Shown here: positions 49,064-60,159 of the stretch, piece after piece
Layout of the letters: every line of letters starts with the position of its first letter
Numbering within the stretch: position 1 is the stretch's first letter
Assembly (NCBI RefSeq): GCF_003265705.1
Contig: NW_020312968.1
Span: 688,305-752,304 of the forward strand
DNA: 64,000 nt
Direction: 5' to 3'
From: Callorhinus ursinus
Lineage: Eukaryota; Chordata; Mammalia; Carnivora; Otariidae
The notes under the pieces: model-generated
Told to the model about the DNA's origin: nothing
Seen by the model: the letters and a program-made list of their open reading frames with translations, nothing else
The model's database searches: none
Translations under genes and position numbers: made by a program

Positions 49064-49305
49064 AACAAAACAAACAAACAAAACAAAACCCAGAGAACAC
49101 ATTGGTGGCTACCAGAGCATCAGGGAGTTGGGGGGTGGGTGAAATGGGTGAAGGGTCTCAGTTGTAATGATGGTCACTGGACTTACGGTGCTGATCACAT
49201 GGAAGTGTATACAAATATCAAATTTAAATGTTGTATACCTAAAACTTATATAATGTTCTGTACCAGGTTTACTTCAATGAAAAAAAAAAGAAATACTTCA
49301 ATAGG

Positions 49306-50785
49306 TTAGATTTGTGGGCCCATAATATGAAGTGTAACAAGGACAAATGCAAATTTCTGCTTTCAGTTGTCAATAATTATAGAGCTAGCTCCTGAATGGC
49401 ACTCTTAAGACCAAATTAAGGTTTTTGCTTTCATGTTCAGTGTCAGCTTTTCATCCATAAATGCTACCAGCAAAGAAAGCTTACAAGGTCCTTGACTAGA
49501 GTCCTGAAGCTTCCCTAAGGTGGAAACCAATTTACATGTATAATTCTATTCTTTTTCAGAATTACAAGTTTTATAAGTATTACTGTTATTGCAAAACTAT
49601 GTTTTTATTTTAAACATAGATAATAGAAATAATACAATGAATAGCCATGCATTTACCACTTATAAAATCTTAGCATTTTGCCTTGTTTTCTTTGGATCTT
49701 CTTTTCTTAAAAAACTTAAATATTATTGATACAATTGTACAATCTTGCAAGCCCCTCCTCAAACCCATTCGCCTATCCTGCTCCCCAGAATTTAGATCAT
49801 ATTTGTTGTGCCCCAATTAAATTTTGGTAGAAATCACATCCATATGGCATCTTCCTGATTTTTTTGGAACCTTCTAGTTTATATTTGAAATTGTTTGATC
49901 TCTTCTCTCTCCTAGTAAAAGTGTTTTGTCTATTTATCCGATACAGTTGTGGTTTGCAACATATGGCAGGATCTGTTGTAAACACGGAAAATACCAAAGA
50001 GATTAATACTTGAGACCAACCTTGAAAAATCCCATTGTTGATTTTCATTAAAATTCAAAATTCCTCATTAAGTATTAATAACATTCATTCCTGTTTTGCA
50101 CTTAGCAAGAAAACAATGAATTTCATTTGAGGAGCAACAGGAGCTGGAAACTGTTCACAGGTATTAGCTGTCCTTTAGGACTACATCGCTCTTGGTTTTG
50201 TACATAGAAATCCCAGTCGTAGAAAGAGAGTAGGTGATAACATCTGTCTTACTTCATTGTATGTAAAAAACAAAACTGGGCAGAAATGACAGGCTTAAAA
50301 CATTAGGCTGTGAGTGATCTGAAAAAGTTAGAAATTGGTCTTCAGTTTAGAAGGGCCCTGTCTCAATCCTAATGACTTATCAATCACTTTTAAACCAGGG
50401 GGCTCTAAAAGATTTAGAGACAGGCATGCACAATAGCGCCAAATAACCAATAATCTACCTTGCCTTGACTGGAATCCCACTGATGCCCATTAAAATTTAA
50501 AGTTGAAAGTTCAAGAGAAGGGCTAAGGCAGATCAAGCTGTCTCCGTGGTCTGAAACATCTTCCGACCAAAGTACACGAGGTGAGGGAGGAAATCCATCC
50601 CATGATGTAATAAATGAGTGACCAGGGGGAAGCTGAGTGAAATTCAAAGCACCAGACATCCAGGGATAAAGGAAAGAACAAGAGCCTACCTCTTTCTGTA
50701 AGAAATATCAGGAATATTTGGGGAGAAAATGCCAAAGTTCCGAGTTACAGGGGACTGGTAGATAAATCAAGATACGAAAGATGAA
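49306..50785. other. Mostly unique DNA, possible old L1 tail at 49.56-49.79 kb
   Basis: No gene was seen. The 49.56-49.79 kb part ('aatgaatagccatgcattta', then 'gcaagcccctcctcaaaccc') resembles the antisense 3' UTR of an old L1, with weak support. The rest is not recognised. Overlapping minus-strand frames at 50.41-50.74 kb have no recognisable domain. Confidence 0.4.
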
Positions 50786-50789
50786 TAAT

Positions 50790-50990
50790 AAGAGCTCTGT
50801 AACTTGTATTTATATGCTGCCTTCCTCTAAGAAGTTCATAGTACTTTATGGATAACATCTAATTAAGCTTTACAACATGCCTGGAAGTGAGGAATCAAGG
50901 TTATTGCCCCTATATCACAGATAGGAAACCACATTACTCTGGACCTTGGTTCACACTGTTAGCAGCACATTAGAGAGGGGGCAAAAGAAT
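50790..50990 (+). repeat. MIR SINE
   Basis: 'atagtactttatggataaca', 'ttaagctttacaacatgcct', 'ttgcccctatatcacagata' and 'ggaaacc' keep the MIR order in diverged form. Confidence 0.6.
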
Positions 50991-51189
50991 CTGTCTTTTC
51001 TTTTGTTCATTGTCCTTTCTTACTGAGAAATTGGAATAGTGCTGTACCATATTAAGAGTAGTACAAGAAATACGAATGAATCATTATTTCTACTTACCAA
51101 ATCTTCCTCCCCAAATGGATGGCCTCCCTTTCCATGGGCAAACCACTTTAAAATGGTTAGTGGTTTGAACCACTAAAAATAACCATGCA

Positions 51190-51325
51190 ATATAGGAATA
51201 GGATTCGTATTTCAGAGAATGAAAAACTGAGGCTCCAAGTGTTTGAGGCATCATTCACCCTCACCCAGGACCTGGCAGAGCCAGGATGGAAACCAGTTCT
51301 TCTCAGCAGTAACATTCAGGCTGTG
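51190..51325 (+). repeat. MIR SINE 3' part
   Basis: 'tttcagagaatgaaaaactg' and 'aggctccaagtgtttgaggc', then 'ggcagagccaggatggaaac' match the MIR core and 3' end. Confidence 0.7.
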
Positions 51326-51549
51326 TTAATACAATACAGGATGGGATTTTGACCCTCTGGATTCTAAGTGTAAAAGCACTGGGGTGTGTTGAAATGCACA
51401 GATAAACATCCCCCTCAACATCTTTAGAAAGCTCTTCTTTATCTGGCCCGTGGGTATCTCCCCCGTCACATTCCTGAATATACCCCACTCCAGTGGAAGC
51501 TGGGTAACTTCCGGTTTTCCACTGTCCCACAGTGCAGCCTCTACACCCT

Positions 51550-51876
51550 AAACCCTGACATTTCTTTTCTCCCTAGCATTCCACTCACCCTTTTATCTGC
51601 AGAATGGTCCATTATTCCCATGGCCCAGTGTAGGTGTCACTTCTTGGAAACACTCTTTAACTCCCCAAGATTAGACTAGGGGCCCTTCTTGTGTTTCCAC
51701 CCAACCTTGGACCAGCATCCCGGTAGCAGTTTTCTCTCTGTATTTGTAACTGCTTTTCATCTGTCAACTCCCATCAGAATGACCTTTTCTCTTTTGTCCA
51801 CAACCAAAGCCTCAGCACAGGGCCCAATGCTTGGCAATAGTTGGGGTTCAATAAATTCGTACTAAATGAATGAATC
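51550..51876 (+). repeat. L2 LINE 3' end
   Basis: 'aggtgtcacttcttggaaac', 'ctctgtatttgtaactgctt' and 'cagcacagggcccaatgctt', ending in 'ttcaataaattcgtactaaa' and 'tgaatgaatcc'. This is the L2 3' UTR in order with its usual TGAA-repeat terminus. Confidence 0.8.
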
Positions 51877-51879
51877 CTG

Positions 51880-53135
51880 AACTTTCAGCTATTCATATTA
51901 TCCAGCCCCCAGTCTGCCCCAGACCTTCACCTGCCTTCCTGGAACCAACCAGGGACTGTCAGGCAGAGTACATCCTTGATTATCTTCTTTCTCTTAGCCT
52001 GAGAAGCTTGGGGACAGTCTTAGTTTCTCCAAGCTTAGAAACAGACACCAGGTATCTCCACAGAGCTACCACATCCTCATAGGAAGTCCGTGTCTTCTGA
52101 GGGGTCCCTCATGCTTGCATTTCTTTGATGCCCGGTTAGATAACTCGCACTCCCTTCTCTGGTTCATTGGTACCCTGGACACTGAGTGAGCCTGCCCGGT
52201 GCCACCCAGCTTGGCTGAATGGGTCCTGGTCAGTCTAGTCCTCATTCTCCTTAATTTGTTTTCAGACATCCACTTCATCGGGAATCAGACTCACTCTACT
52301 ATACGGATCATTACAATCCCCCTCCTCATCATGTTACCTGAAAGGCCTGCAGTCAATCTCCAGTTGTTGCTTCTACCACTTCCGTCACCCCCATTCCAAG
52401 GCCCTGCCCTAATTTCACTCTCTCTTCTGGCTGACTTCCTACTAAAGACTCTTACTATGAAATGTCCCTGTTACTACAGACCTCAGCTGCCATCAGCCAC
52501 TCCTCCTCCCTCCCAAATACACCCCATTTCGGCAGGCTCTTCTCTGCTATCTGTATCCACTGGTAGGGGGATTAATCCAACCTCAACCTGGCAGTCAAGC
52601 CTGGCCCCCTCGTTTGGATAAACAGCCTGAACAGAATACACAGCAGACATTGTTAACCACAGTTGGTTGTACATTCTTTCTTTCTTTCTTTGTTGAGATC
52701 CCGGGTGAAGAGAACAGACGGAACATGGGATCGTGGCCGCCTCTCTTGCCTGCTTTGATTGTCATTTCAGAACAGCCAAAGCTACCTTCTTTGGGGAAGA
52801 GAAAATCCACAAGAACTCGGCAGTTACAGTCTCAATAAAGTATACTTAACAACATGTAGTTCTTACACAATGTTTTGGCATTATTCATAAGGGGAGAAAG
52901 GCTACAAAAGCAGTGGTGAAAGGAAATGAATATCGTAAAACAAGCTTTTCTCAACATATAAGGTAAATCACGAATGTTAAAGCATTTTATTGTCTTTTTA
53001 AAAAATTTTGGAGATGGCACTATCCCCTCTTAGTAACTGTATTAATCCATTCCTTCAACAGTAATTTACTGAGTGTAACATACTATGTGTTTGGAATATC
53101 TTTAACACTACATAAATAACAAACCCTTTAAAAAG
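51880..53135. other. Unique non-coding DNA
   Basis: No gene was seen. The 140-codon frame at 52199-52621 is Leu/Pro/Ser-rich, without a domain, and overlaps frames on the other strand. Several short TTTC units lie at 52676-52690. A weak MIR/L2-like piece may sit at 53.04-53.10 kb. Confidence 0.45.
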
Positions 53136-53153
53136 TGAGTGAATCTAACATTT

Positions 53154-53350
53154 TTTTTTTAAGATTTTGTTTATTTATTTGACAGAGAGTGACAACGAGA
53201 GAGGGAACACAAGCGGAGGAGTGGGAGAGGGAGAAGCAGGCTCTCCGCAGAGCAGGGAGCCTGACGTGGGGCTCGATCCCAGGACCCAGGACCTGGGATC
53301 ATGACCTGAGCCAAAGGCAGATGCTCAACGACTGAACCACCCCGGTGCCC
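53154..53350 (-). mobile_element. CAN-SINE with perfect target-site duplication
   Basis: 'aagattttgtttatttattt', 'gaagcaggctctccgcagag', head 'gactgaaccaccccggtgcc'. Flanks tgaatctaacattt at 53140-53153 and 53351-53364 are identical. Inside, the words 'ccaggaccc' and 'aggacctggga' show a short tandem duplication near the B-box, absent from the other copies. Confidence 0.94.
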
Positions 53351-53676
53351 TGAATCTAACATTTCTAAAGCTTTCCTTTGCAGAGGAAAATTCTTATCTA
53401 AATGGTTAAACAGCTACAAGTTATATTGCTTTTATATTTCTATCTAACCCATCCATGCATTCTCTGCTGGCCAAGTGGCCACATCCTTCACAATCATCTT
53501 TAACATTCCTTTCTTCTTCTTTATTATTTATTACACCACTGCAGGACACTAACACATGTCTCCAGGAGATGTAAAGTCTCTAACAGGGTCTGCCCCATAG
53601 CGGATGTCAGCATATATTAGCATCATCAGACTCCTCCTCTAATTTGGGTAAGGACTTTTATTTTAGGTGGGATTAA

Positions 53677-53705
53677 AAAAAAAAAAATATATATATATAT
53701 ATATG
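53677..53705. repeat. A-run followed by (TA)n
   Basis: A short composite simple repeat: about 12 A then about eight TA units. Confidence 0.9.
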
Positions 53706-54976
53706 GTGCTTAGCATTTGGAGACGTTATGTTGCATCTCCATAGAGAGACCTGACTGATTTAGAAAGGGCAGGGAGTTCCAGTTTGGTCCAAGGTAACTG
53801 CCCCTCACTGAACCAGCTTATCTGAGTCTGGACATTCATGAATCCCCAGATTACTCAAGCATCTCATTTTGTTTTGAATTAGTAGCTGTGGTTTTTGCTC
53901 TTTATGGGCTGTTGACAGCAGATTAAACTTTCACATAAACTATAAAGATGGTCACCTCCATGGTGGGGCCACAAGGTACATACTGAATGTCTAAAAGTAC
54001 CTCCCCATGCTCTGTCAAAATGACCCAAATTCTCAGCAGTAGAGACACAGCATTGGGCTAATAAGAAAATACTTTAGCTGGAATAGGAGGGAGAGTCAGA
54101 GCTCATAAACATGTCAGCAATCTTTGGCAAAATCTTTCTTAGAGAGGATGGCTGGTCCCTAGGGGATGGAACACAGGGCAGCTAAATTTTGATAGGAAAA
54201 AGAAGCTCATGGATTGGCCAGGGAGGGTAGATTTGGGTGGAACATGGAATCGGTAGGGAGGCCAGGGGAGCAGGAAGGGCCCACTGGCAATGAGGAACAT
54301 CAAAAACAAGTGGGAAGGCATCCCAAAAGCCAACTCTTGGAGCCTCACCATGCCTCAGTTTGGCCCTCACTAGACATCGGTAAATCGTACATAGAATCTT
54401 TTCCCTTTGGATGAGCTGACATGAAATTCTGCCTCCTAGTTTCAGCAAGTGAACACAGAAGCCTTAGACAACTTGACCAATGCAGATCTGCTCTCTCCTG
54501 GTTTCCCGCCATTTGCTTCTCTGCTGACTCTGCAGTGGTTTTCACTATCCTAGGCCCAGCCATCTTGGAAAGAGGCCAATAAAAGCAAAAGGGAGGAAGC
54601 ATATGAGGCTACTTGAGTTGACCCAACTTGTTGGTCTCATCACCACCTTCTATCCCTCATCTCTGTGAGGGGAGAGTCTATGAATGTCAGAAACTGTGCT
54701 CAGGCCAGGCTTAAGTACACATAGTGTAGGTGGCTGTCGAAAATTCAATTTTAGCCTTCTACTGACTTTGACACTTCCAGGCGCTGGATGATGTCCTTTC
54801 GCAAACCTTGTTTCTCATTTCCTCACAGGAGCCCAGGGCTTTCAGGAAGCAGACCGACTTCCCCAAGGTGACACAGCTATTAGGCCGAGGTCCCAGGTGT
54901 GCCTGAGCACAAAGGCTTTGACCTTCCCTTTAAAGGTGTAGGTATGGCCATTTCCTGGGTGTGGGGAGTGAATCTT

Positions 54977-54989
54977 GGGGGGGGGGGGG
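54977..54989. repeat. Poly(G) run of 13
   Basis: An uninterrupted run of 13 G. Homopolymer G of this length is uncommon in mammalian DNA and is error-prone in sequencing. Confidence 0.95.
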
Positions 54990-56502
54990 CGCTGAGGGTT
55001 TTGGGGAATATGAAAATGAAAATAGTGTGGGGTCTGTGTTACGCTGAGATGAGACCCTAAAGAGTGAAGGCTTAGTTGCATTTAGAAATCATAATGTCCT
55101 GCCGTGCTTCAATTCTGCTCAATAGTGGAACTGGACCAAATAGTTGGTGAGTGACTAAAAATTGAGCATGTGTAGGAAAATCTGAGGTCAGGATGAGATT
55201 CGCAAGTAAAGAAAAGTGGTAATTTCCAAGGAGGTGGACATGCTTTAGATATGAGAGAATGAGCAACACAGAAGTTAAGGAGGTGGGAGTTAGGGAAGTA
55301 GAGAGAGTTGTGAGAGAATTGGCTGGATTTCAGCTGTGGCTTCATCAGTGAGGAGCTTAACTGCATAGACATCTTGGAACGGAGTTAAGGAGGACGACTG
55401 TACGGCTGGAATATCAGCAGAATCATCAGTGTATGTTGAAATTGCTGAAAATTGTCACCAGAGAGGAAGACAAGACTAGAGATGTTGTCCTATATTTCTA
55501 TCCTGTATGTTACTTCCTCTGAGAAATATAGCACATATTTTCTTCAAGAAAAGCAGGGAGCTTATAGCAACTTATTTAGTTAGGGGATTCCACGCTGCTG
55601 ATTGTTTAATCTTATGTGATAACCCCAACCAAACTCATTTCTGTCACGTTCTATGTGCCTGAGGTGAACAAAAAGTGGCCTTATTTGGACCCCTTTTATC
55701 TAACTTACTTTCTTTGGTGGGTAGACCCACTGTCTTAGTTGCCTGTTATAAACTTATCTATTATAAACTAAACTGCTCACTCATATCACATAACTCTTAA
55801 GATTCGGGGTTCATGAATAAGGTATGTTCTTTTTCTTTTTTTCCCATACCAGGAGCCAGTGGCCCCGTCTCCTTTATTACAATTAACTACAGACTTAAAG
55901 CCACTCGCTTAAAAAAGCACGCAGATTTGTATTTGTAGTTTGTTCATAATTACTTTCATATCTCTGTATAATGAGTAGAAGGAGTTATATAAAATATTAA
56001 TAAGGTGGGTGAGGATGGTGGGCTATAACATTTTATATTTCTTTAACAATTTTCAGAATTTATTTTTTTACATTCTCCATGATGGTAATCTGTTATTTTT
56101 GTAAAAAGAACAAACCAACAACATTTATACATGACATATCACAAACGTGTAAGCAAAATGATACTTTTCATTATGCCTTGCAAGGGACACTATCAAGAAT
56201 TAAGATATTGTTCAAAGAAGAGGAATTGGAACTTATTTAGAGCACCTGTTGGATTAGCAAATGCTTATTAATTTGGGGCAAGATTGCATATGTGTAGAAT
56301 AGCCAATAAATCTGTCACTCAGTGTACAGTATCTGACTTGGAGATATTTGAGAATGACACAGCCCCATAAGTAGATGAATTACCTGAGATACTCCTTTCA
56401 CCCAAAGAAGGTGGTGTATCTTCTCCCTCAATTAGGAACAGGCTCAAATCTGGTAACTTAGATAATTGGCACTGTATCTGATATCTAAACTGTGTTAACT
56501 GG

Positions 56503-56956
56503 TGTTATGGGTTAAATAGTGTCCTCTCCAATTGTACGTTGAAGTCCTAACTGCTGATACCTGTGACTATGACCCTATTATCTTTGTAGATGTAACCAAG
56601 TTAAGATGAGGTCGTTAGGATGAGTCTTAAGACAATATGGACTTGTGTCCTTATTAGAAGAGGAGAAGAAACAAAGAGATGCAGTCACTGAGGGGAGAAT
56701 GCCAGGTGATGACAGAGACAGAGATTGAAGTGTTGCAGCTACAAGTCAGGGAACCCCAAGGCTTGCTGGCAAATCTCCACGAAGCTAGGAAAAAGCCAGG
56801 AAGGATCCTCCTCTACAGGTTTTAGAGGGAACATTGCCCTGTCAACATCTTGATTTCAGATTTCTTGCCTCTGGAACTGTGAGATAATAAATTTCTGTTG
56901 TTTTAAGCCACCTACTCCATGTTCCTTTGTTATAGCAGCCCTAGGAAATTAATACA
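56503..56956 (+). mobile_element. MLT1 (MaLR) solo LTR, sense
   Basis: It begins 'tgttatgggttaaatagtgt', and contains 'tacgttgaagtcctaactgc', 'gtagatgtaaccaagttaag', 'gtgtccttattagaagagga', 'gataataaatttctgttgtt' and ends 'ttagaaattaatac'-like sequence ('ggaaattaatacaccatg'). Length and order fit a MLT1 LTR of a different, older subtype than the copy at 38485. No internal sequence is attached. Confidence 0.88.
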
Positions 56957-57378
56957 CCATGAAATTACAATTGCTTATTTAGAACCCCAGGCATTTACTA
57001 AATAAAATTATTTTCTATCTGTGCTCAAAAATTTGATACTTGTAAAGGTGTAGAAAGGGAAAGCATTTCAGTTTGCTGGGAATCTGTTATATAGCCTGCT
57101 ATATTACTAGTGTTGCTGCAAATTTCTCTGTAGATTTAAGTATTCAAAGTTAAATATGGTAACACAAACTCTAGGCACAGAGGGCAGTCAATCAAAGAGA
57201 AATATTGAATGGGAGAAAACTTACTAAATCAAGATCAAAGTGATAGGTAAATCATGTTGCCAAGCTAAATGGATGGAAAAGATTGAGTTCTTGGCAAAGG
57301 GAAAATAAATAAATTTTTAAAAATGGTATTAGACTAATGTTAATAATTGTTGGCATCTGCTGTTTCAACAGCTGTGTT

Positions 57379-57413
57379 TTTTTTTTTTTTGGTTGTTGTT
57401 GTTGTTGTTGTTT
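57379..57413. repeat. T-run and (GTT)n
   Basis: A T-run followed by about seven TTG/GTT units and a final T-run. On the minus strand this reads as (AAC)n, a common tail form of retroposons, but I see no element body beside it. Confidence 0.9.
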
Positions 57414-57946
57414 TTCAGGAACAACCACACAGAATGGAAGAGGGTGCTTAATCCTTTTTGATACAGTTAACTATGAATGTAGGAAGTTAGACTATTTGAA
57501 ATACAAGACTGTGGTTTGCTCACCAACATATACTTGATAGCAGTGTGTCAACAATTTGATTGTGATACTGAGGAATAAGGAAAACCAGTCTCTTGACTGG
57601 GGCCTTGTAAATCAAAGCCCCAACACGGAAGATTGGAGTAAGAATGAATTCCAAAATGTCAACCCAGCAAGGATGAAGGAAGAGGCGTATGGATTGCAGC
57701 TTAGAATGAGCTGTGTAGAGGCGTATTGATTGCACAAGGCAATATCAGGGCCTGAGGTAGAACAAAAGGGCTGGAAGTCCACAAATGATAATTTGGCCCC
57801 ACACTGGTGATTCAAGGGATGAACACACCTGGACACCAATCTGAAGGCTCTTCTCAAACTAGGAAAGAAGTCAATAAGGGAAAAATGACAGGTAGGACAT
57901 AACTGATAATACAATTAATAAGAGATCAATACTAGATGTATCTGTA

Positions 57947-58018
57947 GTGTGTGTGTGTGTGTGTGTGTGTGTGAGTGTGTGTGTGAAAGAAAGAGAGAGA
58001 GAGAAAGGAAGAGAGATA
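57947..58018. repeat. (GT)n plus GA-rich composite repeat
   Basis: About 20 GT units, interrupted once by GA, pass directly into a purine (GA/GAAA) tract. Confidence 0.97.
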
Positions 58019-58559
58019 GCTTGTGTAATTTAAGACTGGCTGGTTTAGCAGTGGCTTGTCTTCCAAAGAGATTGGAGTTCAAGAATCTAATCATTAAGTT
58101 GAGTGATGAATGGGGCAGCGATTCCACTTGAAGAATGCGGGAACCCAGTTTTGGGGAAGGTTATACATGAAAAGAGGGCCAAGAAATAAATGCAATAGGA
58201 AGGAAATACAAGAAGGGAACTGATTCATGGGGGAAACGGGGGTCAAACCAAGTATCTGTCCAGTAAGAAAGAAGGCAAGATGCAGTCATAAGGACTAGAC
58301 AGGAACCCCATGTCTGAGAACCTGAGATACCAAGGTTAGAGCAGACCTGGGAGTAAATTGGATCAAGAGGAAAGCAGGGAGGTGTCAACTTTATATTTCC
58401 CTCCAGGAAACTGTGCGGAGCCTGAACATGGCATGGGCTATTCTCAACTCACCTACTTTCTTTCTCCCTGCTTCTCCATTCTAGGAGTGGACAAGATTGC
58501 TTTTGCCACTCCCCGCTCACAAGGTCCGTTGCAATTAATAGGATGGCCTGATTTGACCT

Positions 58560-58850
58560 CTTGCAAATGAATTTTGAACGGTGACAACTTCCTCCACCCT
58601 GGGTCTTCTCTGCCAAAAGCAGTGTGTGGCCTATAAATGCGGGGCTAATGGAGCCACAGATAGATCCAAATCACAGCAGAATCCTTAAGGTCTCCCACAG
58701 ATGACGTCCCCTCCCATCAACAGTTAGTGTAAGGAATTGTTACACAGGCCTGAACCTTGATTCACACAACTGGGGGCCGTTCGAGCATCCATAATGAAGT
58801 AAATAACAGATTTTTATGATGTGTTCAGACAAAATTTCTCTTTTCTATTT
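58560..58850. promoter_or_regulatory. Candidate conserved non-coding element (left block)
   Basis: Repeat-free sequence with a MEF2/TATA-like word (cctataaatgc, 58630-58640), tttttatga (58812-58820, CDX/Hox-like) and 'ccataatgaagtaaataaca'. It adjoins the richer block at 59.18-59.66 kb, and the two may form one regulatory unit. Functional status is inferred. Confidence 0.4.
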
Positions 58851-59179
58851 TTTACGGCTTATTCTTCCCTCCTGCCCTCACCCTAGTCCACACACCTTTC
58901 TCCCTCAACGGAAACATACGTCTGCCATTTAATAAAAATCCCAATAACGATCCTTCTCGAAAGGACAAGGGCTAATAATCACTCCCCCATTTAACATTCC
59001 AGTCACATGATGGTAAAGGAGAATAAATCAGTTAAGCAGCAAGATACAGCACAACTAATTTTCATGTAGAAAGGGGGGTGATTACTTTTTTTTTTATATA
59101 AAACCATTGTGATTTTTTTAAGCTGTTAAAGCCCAAACATCCTTGTCTATCGGTTTATGAATTATTAATAAAAAAAGAA

Positions 59180-59660
59180 GGAAAAAAAGAGGCTTTCTTG
59201 TCCTAAATATCATCTGCTAAGCCACCATGGCCTGAAGAGGCTCACACTGATTCCTGATTTACATAGCCCCAGTTGGAAGTTAATGAAGACTGCTGAGCCA
59301 CCTTTCAACATGCAGATAAACCTTCATGTATTTAAAAGCAGGGAATCTGTGCTTGTTCCTGGCAAATTATTCATCTAAGATCTGAAGTTTCTGACACCGC
59401 CTGCGTCAGATAAACTGTCACCCAAATTGCAAACTAATTAGTGATTCAAACATTTTCGAGCTGATTGATGACAGAATAATTTACGCTTGTTTCTCAGTTT
59501 CCAGCTGGCACGGGCCGCTGACTGGAGCCCTAATTAACGCGAGTACATCAGTCATGTTCTGCCAAGGCAGCACGTACAATTAAAAGGCAGTTTAAATGGA
59601 ATATCACATTAAAAAGGCTGGGAGATGCAAATGTGAAGAAACAGCGCTTTAGGAAGAAAT
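59180..59660. promoter_or_regulatory. Candidate developmental enhancer (homeodomain/POU/PBX-MEIS motifs)
   Basis: No repeat of any kind is recognisable in 480 bases. Nine CpGs survive between 59398 and 59573 in AT-rich DNA. Motifs are dense: the palindrome actaattagt (59433-59442), taattaac (59531-59538), tgattgat overlapping tgacag (59462-59474; PBX-Hox and MEIS/TGIF type), an opposed ctgtca (59415-59420), tgcgtcag (59402-59409; AP-1/MAF-like), and the octamer atgcaaat (59625-59632). This is the usual look of a deeply conserved vertebrate enhancer. No frame of note crosses it. Conservation and activity cannot be shown from this sequence alone. Confidence 0.55.
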
Positions 59661-59747
59661 GACAACAAAAACCCACAAACCAAAACAGAATGGAAAAAAG
59701 ATTTTTTTTTTTTAATGGAGAAGTAAATTGTACTCTGCGTTGAGTAT

Positions 59748-59749
59748 TT

Positions 59750-59787
<38 letters not shown>

Positions 59788-59808
59788 ATAAAATAAAATA
59801 ACCAAGAG
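59748..59808. repeat. (CAA)n microsatellite with AAATA tail
   Basis: About 12 CAA units followed by AAATA units. Leu- or Val-rich frames on the minus strand come from this repeat. Confidence 0.97.
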
Positions 59809-60159
59809 GAGCCAGACTGGGCATACTAAATATTTTTGTATTTAAGGAGTTTTATTGAGATGAGTGTTTATTGCTCTTTTTAATGCAAACAGTTTGGATA
59901 ATAGCTCTTTAAATTTGTTCTTGGAAAAAGGGGGCCTCCCCCTCCCCCTCCTCAGCAGTGTTTGGATGGGTGGGGTTCCTTGTCGGCCTCAGGGACTTTT
60001 CCTGGGTTCACAGACCCCAGTCCAGTTCTGTCTTCTCCCTGTTGTCTTTCTTTGATGGCCCCGCTCTACTGATCTTTAGTACTTTGGTTTACCCACACCT
60101 TTGACACTTAGGATTGCCTTGCATTATTTATTTTTCCCCTCCCCCCAAGACTTCATTTT

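Larger units (their letters stand above)
42531..49288 (+). mobile_element. Full-length decayed L1, sense, with target-site duplication
   Basis: An end-to-end L1 of about 6.76 kb (about 6.55 kb without the SINE at 43027). It begins 'agaggtacaagatagcagca', runs through 5' UTR, ORF1, ORF2 and 3' UTR, and ends 'acttcaatgaaaaaaaaaag'. The word agaaatacctcaagtag at 42514-42530 recurs, with small changes, as agaaatacttcaatagg at 49289-49305. Its 3' phrases ('cagccataaaaatgaaggaa', 'tggacttacggtgctgatca') suggest an L1MA-like age class. Both ORFs carry many stops, so it cannot move. A deletion of part of ORF2 seems to lie at about 48.86-48.91 kb. Confidence 0.88.
53365..56500. other. Mostly unique DNA with minor repeats
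   Basis: No gene was seen. Overlapping frames of 70-88 codons at 54.1-54.6 and 55.1-55.4 kb have no domain. A MIR-like tail may lie at about 54.83-54.93 kb ('cttccccaaggtgacacagc'). A (TA)n and a 13-G run are listed separately. Confidence 0.45.
56960..58555. other. Unique DNA with simple repeats
   Basis: No gene was seen. The frames at 57.5-57.9 kb and 58.2-58.6 kb have no domains. 57.54-57.93 kb may be an ancient repeat that I cannot assign. Confidence 0.4.

Noticed and set aside
52199..52621. 140-codon Leu/Pro/Ser-rich frame
   Set aside because: Composition follows CT-rich DNA; it overlaps minus-strand frames and has no domain or promoter evidence.
59548..59824. Leu- or Val-rich minus-strand frames
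   Set aside because: Artefacts of the (CAA)n repeat.
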